In this document: positions 16,120 to 21,096 of the stretch, in pieces | Layout of the letters: each line of letters begins with the position of its first letter | Numbering within the stretch: the stretch's first letter is position 1 | NCBI GenBank assembly: GCA_900550005.1 | Contig: URQL01000008.1 | Coordinates: 1-21,096 of the forward strand | Origin: an uncultured Erysipelotrichaceae bacterium | Lineage (GTDB): Bacteria; Bacillota_I; Bacilli_A; Erysipelotrichales; Coprobacillaceae | Length of the DNA: 21,096 bases | Reading direction: 5' to 3' | Notes under the pieces: generated by a model | Database searches by the model: none | What the model saw: only the letters and a program-made list of their open reading frames with translations | Told to the model about the DNA's origin: nothing | Made by a program: the position numbers and the translations under genes

Positions 16120-17313
16120 TTATTTTGTTGTAGTAATTTTAAAACCTTTCATATGATCAAAATGTTTTGTTTTTACGATAACTAAAATAGCAATAAAGGC
16201 AATGATTGCACCAATACGATAAATCGTATAACTTCCAAATTGTTCATAAACCATACCGAATAAGTAAGAATATACAGCTCTACCTAAAGAAACACAAGCA
16301 TTTAATGTGGTAACAGATGTTGCAAAAACAACAGGAGAAACTGAACTCTTAATAAATTGTAAATTTCCTACTGTTGCACAAGCTGTTGAAACACAGTGTA
16401 AGATGGAAATGAATAAGAATGCATAAACACTAGGAACAAATGCATAAACCATAAAACGAATGAAAATACATACTGCTGAAACGAGATACATTGTTTTAAA
16501 TCCATATTTTTCGTAATATTTTAAAGCAACAGCTAAGAATAAAACTTCTGGTAATGCAGTGGCTACAGTATACATACTGATTAGTTTATTATTACCACTT
16601 AATGTATTCATAATATGGTTACCGTTATAAGCAGCACAACTATCAATTAGAATTGTTGTCATTAAAGATAAGAATAGAATAAACATAAAATCCTTATTTT
16701 TAAATACTTCCATGATACTTACTTTTGGTTCATCTTTCTTTTCTTCTTTTTTATCATTTTGTTCACCATCACTAGAAGGGAAGGCAAAAGCAATAAAGAA
16801 ACTAATAATTAATAAACCACCATAAGTTCCAAATAGTGCACCATCAAGACCAATTGCATCAGCAATCATACCAACAACAACAGACCCAATAACCCATCCA
16901 AGAGATCCCATTGAACGAATTGAACCGTAATTCTTATTGTTTTTATTACAATAGTTCATGGATAAAACATCGGCCATTGGCATAGCCCCAGAACGGACTA
17001 GGTCTAAAATAATGGCACAAATAATAAGACCTAAATAAACAGTTTGTTTAGAATAAAAATATAAAGCTATGATGCTTGCTCCTAATGAAACAAGAAGAAG
17101 CAATTTATATTTTTTTGATTTATCAGCTATAATTCCCCATAGTGGAACAAAGAATACACTGATTAATAAACCGGCAGCTGTGATTTGCCCAAATTGTGAT
17201 CCTTGTAGACCTTTACTTTCCAAGTAGACATTAATGTAAGTTGTAAAACCACTTAATGCTGCAAAGAAAATAAAGTAAAAAACATAAAATAATAAATTTT
17301 CCATTTTCTTCAT
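16120..17313 (-). CDS. MFS transporter, MFS_1-like/nucleoside-oligosaccharide symporter type
   Basis: A 397-residue protein with about 12 hydrophobic segments. The N-terminal half has the pattern of MFS_1_like proteins (FFAALSGFTTYINVYLESKG, then SQFGQITAAGLL and GIIADKSKKYK, the loop 2-3 signature). Another hallmark is MGSLGWVIGSVVVGMIAD near residue 135-152. A charged cytoplasmic loop (DGEQNDKKEEKKDEPK) divides the two six-helix halves, as usual. The start ATG (17313) follows AGAGGTGA on the minus strand. Relatives import or export sugars, nucleosides or drugs; the substrate cannot be told. The C-terminal tail is basic. Confidence 0.88.
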   Translation of the reverse strand: MKKMENLLFYVFYFIFFAALSGFTTYINVYLESKGLQGSQFGQITAAGLLISVFFVPLWGIIADKSKKYKLLLLVSLGASIIALYFYSKQTVYLGLIICAIILDLVRSGAMPMADVLSMNYCNKNNKNYGSIRSMGSLGWVIGSVVVGMIADAIGLDGALFGTYGGLLIISFFIAFAFPSSDGEQNDKKEEKKDEPKVSIMEVFKNKDFMFILFLSLMTTILIDSCAAYNGNHIMNTLSGNNKLISMYTVATALPEVLFLAVALKYYEKYGFKTMYLVSAVCIFIRFMVYAFVPSVYAFLFISILHCVSTACATVGNLQFIKSSVSPVVFATSVTTLNACVSLGRAVYSYLFGMVYEQFGSYTIYRIGAIIAFIAILVIVKTKHFDHMKGFKITTTK

Positions 17314-17550
17314 GAAATTTCACCTCTTGATATTACTATATCATCTTCTTAAGCGCTATCATTTTATTTTTCAATCAAAGAAAATACTTTTATTTTTTAA
17401 GTGTAAAACTGTTTAAATATTACTTTCTGACATAAATGTTTTTTGAATATATGAGTGCAGGAGAAAGATTTTGTAAAATCTATTTATTGATGTTATGATT
17501 TAGTTATTTACTTTGTTATTTTAACTAGCACAGAAAATGTGTGTTTGATT

Positions 17551-18534
17551 TTATTTAGTAAATTGGCTTAAAAAGCTTTTAAAGTTATCTATTTGTTTGT
17601 CATCACCAATAATTTTAATCTTTCCACCAAAACCGATGATCCATGAATAAAAGGTTGCATTAATAGTATGTTTAACTTTCAATTTATAGTGATTGTCTTT
17701 AATTTTAATAGGTTTAATTCTCTTTCCAAATTTATCAATGATATTTGAATAAACACTACGATCGAATTCGAGTTCAATTATTTGAGTATCACCTTCGCTA
17801 TAAGCATTAGATATATTTTTTAATGTAGTTTGAAAATTTTGTAATTGAATTGGTGTAAAGCTAAAAGATTCATTTGTGATAGAAACATCATGGACATAAT
17901 CAAGACGATAAATAATACATATTTCAGGATCTTTTGCACCTTGGCAAAATAGATAATATTCATTGTTAATAAAGTAAGTATCAATTGGTGCTAGAATCGT
18001 TCTCTTTGGTTCTTTTGCATTGTCTAATGATGGCTTATAATAGATAAATGATATTTTTTTATTTTGATTTATTGCTTGAATGATTAAGTCTAATTCTTTA
18101 TAAAAGACCTGATCATTTTCATTTTCTTCAATATGTAAATCCAATACCTTATTAAATTTACTGGCATCATTTTTACTAAATAGTGATTGCATTCTTTTCA
18201 AGTAGTTTTCTTTTGTTTTAGGGGTAAAGAAGTCACTGCTATAAACTAAATCAACGATCGCTTTTGCTTCCATAATATCTAATGTAGAATGAACATAATA
18301 ATAGTAATTGGTATTTTTATTTTTTATTTTTTGAATAATTGTATCATCATGATATTCGTTGTAATTATGGATATAAGTATCAAGTAAACGATAGTCTAAA
18401 TGAAAATCTTGATTTTTAAAATAATTTTGTATTTGAATGATTGATAAAGGATTTTCTTTATTACTATATGTTTTTAGAATATCAATGGCAGCTAAGAATT
18501 TTAAATAAGAGTTTTTATCTTTGTTTCTTTTCAT
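17551..18534 (-). CDS. WYL-domain transcriptional regulator next to the CRISPR-Cas operon
   Basis: A 327-residue regulator with an N-terminal winged-helix-like region (about 8-70, FLAAIDILKTYSNKENPLSI) and a WYL domain (about 140-215: ISFIYYKPS, NEYYLFCQG, IIYRLDYVHDV, the last giving the R-x-D element). A WYL C-terminal extension follows. I prefer the ATG at 18534, because AGGTGA sits just upstream; a GTG at 18543 is in frame but is itself part of that ribosome-binding site. WYL proteins sense nucleotide or nucleic acid ligands and are repeatedly found beside CRISPR-Cas loci, where some control cas expression. The gene is divergent from the HIRAN gene, with a perfect palindrome and a consensus-like promoter in the gap. 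Confidence 0.88.
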   Translation of the reverse strand: MKRNKDKNSYLKFLAAIDILKTYSNKENPLSIIQIQNYFKNQDFHLDYRLLDTYIHNYNEYHDDTIIQKIKNKNTNYYYYVHSTLDIMEAKAIVDLVYSSDFFTPKTKENYLKRMQSLFSKNDASKFNKVLDLHIEENENDQVFYKELDLIIQAINQNKKISFIYYKPSLDNAKEPKRTILAPIDTYFINNEYYLFCQGAKDPEICIIYRLDYVHDVSITNESFSFTPIQLQNFQTTLKNISNAYSEGDTQIIELEFDRSVYSNIIDKFGKRIKPIKIKDNHYKLKVKHTINATFYSWIIGFGGKIKIIGDDKQIDNFKSFLSQFTK

Positions 18535-18551
18535 ACGTATCACCTAAGTTA

Positions 18552-18580
18552 ATGTTAGAAGAAATTATTTGTAAAGTCAA
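18552..18580 (-). promoter_or_regulatory. promoter of the WYL regulator gene
   Basis: Read on the minus strand: TTGACT (18575-18580) and TAACAT (18552-18557) are spaced by 17 bases and sit just upstream of the WYL start. The palindrome begins three bases beyond the -35 box. Confidence 0.65.
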
Positions 18581-18582
18581 TG

Positions 18583-18606
18583 CTACCCGCTTATATAAGC
18601 GGGTAG
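18583..18606. repeat. 24-bp perfect palindrome, probable operator between divergent genes
   Basis: CTACCCGCTTAT is followed directly by its exact inverted copy, giving a 24-bp palindrome with a GC-rich arm in AT-rich surroundings. It lies beside the WYL -35 box and its right end coincides with the -35 position of the HIRAN promoter. That makes it a candidate binding site for a dimeric regulator, the WYL protein being the obvious one. No T-run follows on either strand, so it is not a typical terminator. Confidence 0.7.
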
Positions 18607-18629
18607 GTTTATAAAAATAGTTTTATAAT
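18601..18629 (+). promoter_or_regulatory. candidate promoter of the HIRAN gene
   Basis: TATAAT at 18624-18629 with a poor -35 (GGGTAG at 18601-18606) that overlaps the palindrome. AGAGGTGAAATG follows before the start. Confidence 0.5.
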
Positions 18630-18649
18630 AGAGTCAGAGGTGAAATGTT

Positions 18650-18955
18650 ATGGAAATATTATTAACATTAACAGGGATTGATCATCATATTGATCCAGAA
18701 GAATTAGAACCAAATCAAGAAGTTATTTTAAGAAAAGAACCAAGTAATAAAAAGGATAAAGAAGCAATAGCTGTCTATATTAAAGATACAGTTAAAATAG
18801 GATATGTAGCTAATAGTGTTTATTCCGTTGCCAAAGGAACATATTCTGCAGGACGTTTATATGATAAAGTAGAAAATGAATCTAAAGCAGTGATACAAGT
18901 GATTTTACGTAATAGCGCGATTATGGTTATTTCTATTGAAAATAAAAAAGCGTAG
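18650..18955 (+). CDS. small HIRAN-domain protein in the CRISPR neighbourhood
   Basis: A 101-residue protein that is essentially one HIRAN domain: LTGIDHH at the first strand, LRKEPSNKKDKEAIAVYIKD (27-46) matching the REPxNxxDxxAIxV pattern, then KIGYVANSVYS. HIRAN domains bind DNA ends or single-stranded DNA and often sit in repair helicases; as stand-alone proteins they occur near mobile and CRISPR loci. The ATG follows AGGTGA. The gene is divergent from the WYL regulator and upstream of cas6 on the same strand, but a terminator separates them. It might be an adaptation or DNA-end accessory; that is inference. Confidence 0.85.
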   Translation: MEILLTLTGIDHHIDPEELEPNQEVILRKEPSNKKDKEAIAVYIKDTVKIGYVANSVYSVAKGTYSAGRLYDKVENESKAVIQVILRNSAIMVISIENKKA

Positions 18956-18971
18956 TTAAATACGCTTTTTT
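18944..18971. terminator. bidirectional terminator: HIRAN gene and the minus-strand small RNA candidate
   Basis: AAAAAAGCGTA (18944-18954) pairs with TACGCTTTTTT (18961-18971) around GTTAAA. T-runs follow on both strands, so it stops the HIRAN transcript and would also end a minus-strand transcript coming from the cas6 side. Confidence 0.85.
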
Positions 18972-19000
18972 CCGATAGTCGGTAAGATTAGTTAAGTAAC
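18968..19000 (-). repeat. degenerate CRISPR-repeat-like element 2
   Basis: On the minus strand it starts GTTACT, continues TAACTAATC, and has the hairpin CCGA-CTA-TCGG followed by GGAA-like sequence. By hand alignment about 20 of 30 positions match element 1, with one gap. The handle after the stem is lost (A-run into the terminator). Confidence 0.55.
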
Positions 19001-19014
19001 ATAAAATATAGTTT

Positions 19015-19051
19015 ATTTACATTCCAAAAATTGGGTTGATTATTACTAAAC
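19015..19051 (-). repeat. CRISPR-repeat-like element 1 with intact 3' handle
   Basis: On the minus strand it starts GTTTAG and ends GGAATGTAAAT. The last eight bases, ATGTAAAT, are the same as the 3' handle of the type I-B repeat of Clostridioides difficile as I recall it. A CCAA/TTGG stem lies just upstream of the presumed Cas6 cut. No perfect second copy is in the window. Confidence 0.6.
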
Positions 19052-19052
19052 T

Positions 19053-19061
19053 ATTTTATCA
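19053..19061 (-). promoter_or_regulatory. candidate extended -10 promoter of the small RNA
   Basis: TGA-TAAAAT on the minus strand would start transcription near 19046, at the beginning of the first repeat-like element. No good -35 box is seen. Confidence 0.4.
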
Positions 19062-19107
19062 TATATGTTTGTAAAAATAAATTAAAATTAATTAGCTAAA
19101 AAAATAT

Positions 19108-19126
19108 CCTAAACTATATTTTATGT
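19108..19126 (+). promoter_or_regulatory. protospacer-like target with CCT PAM in the cas6 promoter
   Basis: CCT (19108-19110) then AAACTATATTTTATGT (19111-19126). The 16 bases equal the minus-strand spacer-like sequence in the same gap, and the matching ends one base before the cas6 -35 box. After position 16 only scattered matches remain. Confidence 0.65.
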
Positions 19127-19127
19127 A

Positions 19128-19156
19128 TTGACAATATAATTGGTTAGATGTATTCT
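19128..19156 (+). promoter_or_regulatory. promoter of the cas operon
   Basis: A consensus TTGACA (19128-19133) and TATTCT (19151-19156) with 17 bases between them. AAAGGAG and the cas6 start follow. Confidence 0.75.
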
Positions 19157-19179
19157 ATAGATAGAAAGGAGAGAAAAAT

Positions 19180-19884
19180 ATGTATTTAATAAAATTAAGT
19201 TTTAAATTAGAAAATAATTCTTTGCCAAATAACATTAATAAGGTTTTTGCTAGTTATTTAAAGTCTTGTTTAGAACACTATGATATATCAATGTATAAAA
19301 TGTTATTTGAAACAACAAATGTAAAAAAATATACATTTTGTACAAAGATGAATTCTATAAAATATGAAAATAATAGAATACTTTTAGCGGATACATCATT
19401 AAGTGTTGAAGTAAGTGATTGTGATTTGTCAGAATTATTTTCAATGTATAATGTTTTTCTAAAGGTTTATAAAGAGCATAAACCATTTTCAATGAATGGA
19501 AATTCAATGATTTTAGAAAGGGTACGAATAGTGCCACTTCGATTCAATGAAGATAATGAGGCATTGATTAAGATGGAAAGTCCATTAGTTATTCGTGATA
19601 TTTCTCAAGAAAAAGAATTGTATTTAAGTGTAGAAGATAATAGCTTTGAGGAAAAGTTAAATGAAAATGTTAATCTATTATTGAAAACATTTAAACAAGA
19701 ATCAGTTTCAATTAAAGTAGTTAAAGCAAAAAAAACAGTGGTTCATTTATATCGCCATAAAGCGAGTGCTACATTAGGATATTTTAAAATAGAGGGGAGT
19801 CCAAATTCAATTTATACTTTATTACAGTGTGGTATTGGGAGTCGTCGTTCTATTGGAATGGGAAAATTTCGTATCGTGGCATAG
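19180..19884 (+). CDS. cas6: Cas6 CRISPR RNA-processing endoribonuclease, type I-B
   Basis: A 234-residue RAMP-fold protein. The C-terminus shows the glycine-rich loop of Cas6: GYFKIEG, then LLQCGIGSRRSIGMGKFRI (key loop 218-228). The first strand (MYLIKLSFKL) is the first ferredoxin-like fold's beta strand, and His33 is a possible catalytic residue. Cas6 cuts precursor CRISPR RNA in the repeat, leaving an 8-base 5' handle. It is the first gene of the operon behind a strong promoter, with AAAGGAG 8 bases before the ATG, and is 11 bases ahead of the cas8b-like gene. The order cas6-cas8b matches type I-B. The same enzyme would be expected to process the small RNA upstream. Confidence 0.92.
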   Translation: MYLIKLSFKLENNSLPNNINKVFASYLKSCLEHYDISMYKMLFETTNVKKYTFCTKMNSIKYENNRILLADTSLSVEVSDCDLSELFSMYNVFLKVYKEHKPFSMNGNSMILERVRIVPLRFNEDNEALIKMESPLVIRDISQEKELYLSVEDNSFEEKLNENVNLLLKTFKQESVSIKVVKAKKTVVHLYRHKASATLGYFKIEGSPNSIYTLLQCGIGSRRSIGMGKFRIVA

Positions 19885-19895
19885 GAGGTTGTTTT

Positions 19896-21096
19896 ATGGA
19901 GAATGAATATATATCAATTGTAACAAATGATTTTTTAAAAAATGCTGGAATTGTGGGAATGGTGTGTTTACTTGAACAATCGTCTGCTATGGAAGGTCAG
20001 GACTACTTTATACATGATAATGTCTTGGAAGTTAGAAGAGAGTTTTTATTAAAAGCCGATCTGACTCAAATGTATTTTGATACTTTTGTTACTCGTTTTT
20101 ATAACACTACTAATGTTTATCAAATAAATGAACGTATAGAACAATTACTTAATTATGAAAATAGTGAGTTAAATGAAAAATCAATCAAAAATATTCAAGA
20201 AGGATTAGGCTTTATTAGTGATAAATTATCTGCAGCTAGTTATAAAACAGGAATTAATTCAATAAAAGAGCAAATACATAACTTATCAATTTATGAACGA
20301 GTAACGAAAAAAGATTTTAAAAAACAGGAAATTAATGAATACACTTTTAATCAATTACGTGAATTAAAAGAATTCTTGAAAGAACCTGCTATTTATGAAA
20401 CTTTATGTATGAAAAGTATAATTTATAATCACATTAATAAATTTTGGGAAAGAAGTTTTTTATTAAGAAACAATGCAAAAAAAGATATGAAAGAATGTTT
20501 TGAAAATGATTTTGTATTGCCATTAAAGAATTATCTAAAAATGGATAAAACTAAACTAAAAGATACTTGTATTGATTGTGATAATTTTATTAATAACAAA
20601 ACGAGTGTACCTATGTCTTTTATTAAAGATTTTGCGGATGACTTAACTAGAAAAAAATCTGCTTTATATAATTTTAATGTGGATATGAATTTATGCCCAA
20701 TATGTACGTTTATTTATTCATTGTGTCCATTGGGATTTGTGAAGTATGGAAATGATTATTTGTTTTTTAATAATAATGATTCAATAGAAGAGTTATTAGA
20801 TAATAATAATTTTTATGGCGAACATCATGTTGAAGAAGTGAAGGAAAATGAAAAAATTAATAAATATTATAAAATTTATCGTTATATTTCACAATTAGGT
20901 TTAAATAAGAAAGCTGATCAACAATTAAATAATGTTCAGGTTATTACACGGAAAATGGTAAGTAGTGATAAAGTAAAATACGAATTTGATATATTAGATG
21001 CTTATTTAATAGCTTTATTAATAAATGATAAAATACAAAAACGCTTAGATGAATTGGCAAAATCGTATGTTGTTAAAATCGAAAACAATTTTGTTA
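19896..21096 (+). CDS. cas8b: Cas8b1/Cst1-like large subunit of the type I-B Cascade, 3'-truncated by the window edge
   Basis: No stop occurs before the window end, so the first 400 residues are seen. The ATG follows TAGGAGG, which includes the cas6 stop. The protein is helical and Lys/Asn-rich. Cys225 and Cys228 (CIDC), Cys267 and Cys270 (CPIC) and Cys277 form a cysteine cluster typical of the zinc-finger-like region of Cst1 (Cas8b1). CPIC is followed by a hydrophobic stretch and CPLGF. Cas8b is the large subunit that recognises the PAM and recruits Cas3. Identification rests on position after cas6 plus the cysteine pattern; Cas7, Cas5 and Cas3 genes are expected to the right. Confidence 0.82.
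   Translation, partial: MENEYISIVTNDFLKNAGIVGMVCLLEQSSAMEGQDYFIHDNVLEVRREFLLKADLTQMYFDTFVTRFYNTTNVYQINERIEQLLNYENSELNEKSIKNIQEGLGFISDKLSAASYKTGINSIKEQIHNLSIYERVTKKDFKKQEINEYTFNQLRELKEFLKEPAIYETLCMKSIIYNHINKFWERSFLLRNNAKKDMKECFENDFVLPLKNYLKMDKTKLKDTCIDCDNFINNKTSVPMSFIKDFADDLTRKKSALYNFNVDMNLCPICTFIYSLCPLGFVKYGNDYLFFNNNDSIEELLDNNNFYGEHHVEEVKENEKINKYYKIYRYISQLGLNKKADQQLNNVQVITRKMVSSDKVKYEFDILDAYLIALLINDKIQKRLDELAKSYVVKIENNFV

Larger units (their letters stand above)
18944..19051 (-). ncRNA. putative CreR-like mini-CRISPR RNA aimed at the cas6 promoter
   Basis: Read on the minus strand from 19051: a CRISPR-repeat-like element of 37 bases begins GTTTAG and ends TTGGAATGTAAAT, and carries the hairpin CCAA-TTT-TTGG (19024-19034). 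A 14-base spacer-like part follows (19014-19001). A second degenerate repeat begins GTTACT at 19000 with hairpin CCGA-CTA-TCGG (18972-18982). A hairpin terminator ends the unit. A TGn-extended -10 (TGA-TAAAAT, 19053-19061) is upstream. The first 16 spacer bases, AAACTATATTTTATGT, recur at 19111-19126 next to the cas6 -35 box and behind CCT. Established background: CreR RNAs guide type I effectors to repress cas promoters with short matches. Transcription and function are inferred. Confidence 0.7.

Noticed and set aside
17466..17481. AGATTTT-GT-AAAATCT hairpin between the WYL and MFS genes
   Set aside because: No T-run follows on the minus strand, and no clear operator role; the 237-base gap otherwise shows no convincing gene.
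19045..19059. A third partial copy of the guide match (ACT then AAACTAT) over the small-RNA promoter
   Set aside because: Only seven seed bases match, the preceding trinucleotide is ACT rather than CCT, and the DNA is AT-rich; chance is likely, although self-regulation is not excluded.
18956..19179. A conventional CRISPR array before cas6
   Set aside because: Only two degenerate repeat-like elements 52 bases apart are present, with one short spacer; there is no series of identical repeats.

Overview
The window is AT-rich DNA (many codons end in A or T) with strong AGGAGG-type ribosome-binding sites and compact operons. This suggests a low-GC Firmicute, and the gene types are reminiscent of Erysipelotrichia-like gut bacteria; that placement is inference. 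No rRNA, tRNA, transposase or complete CRISPR repeat-spacer array is visible.

Layout. (1) Bases 1-989 hold the 3' part of a UDP-glucose 6-dehydrogenase gene, probably the end of a polysaccharide locus to the left. (2) Bases 1047-7824 look like an accessory island. It contains a ParB/Srx-domain protein coupled to a Dam-type adenine methyltransferase, a terminator, an unknown multi-pass membrane protein coupled to a divergent GT51 (peptidoglycan glycosyltransferase-like) membrane protein, a self-inhibited type Fic protein, and a convergent AlbA_2/RecG-like regulator gene broken by a frameshift. (3) Bases 7937-9605 encode a HAD-type phosphatase and a left-handed beta-helix (hexapeptide) protein. 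(4) Bases 9752-13996 form a capsule/exopolysaccharide control operon behind a good promoter: LCP ligase, CpsC-like chain-length protein, CpsB-like PHP phosphatase, CpsD-like BY-kinase and an anchored Ig-like protein. A near-perfect terminator ends it. (5) Bases 14062-15652 encode a Cof-type HAD phosphatase and an unknown helical protein. A bidirectional terminator separates them from a minus-strand pair, an unknown 142-residue protein and an MFS transporter. (6) From 17551 to the right end lies a CRISPR-Cas neighbourhood: a WYL regulator, a divergent HIRAN-domain protein, and the start of a type I-B operon (cas6, then cas8b/cst1 running off the end).

The most interesting signal is in the 224-base gap before cas6. 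On the minus strand there are two degenerate CRISPR-repeat-like elements. Each has a 4-bp stem with a 3-nt loop, with one compensatory base-pair change between them, and the first ends in GGAATGTAAAT. They enclose a 14-nt spacer-like segment. That segment plus its two flanking bases (16 nt) is repeated exactly on the plus strand just upstream of the -35 box of the cas6 promoter, preceded by CCT, a PAM known for related type I-B systems. An extended -10 promoter and a terminator bracket the element. This is the architecture expected of a CreR-like mini-CRISPR RNA that would guide the Cas complex to repress its own promoter without cleavage. It is an inference from sequence, but several independent details agree.
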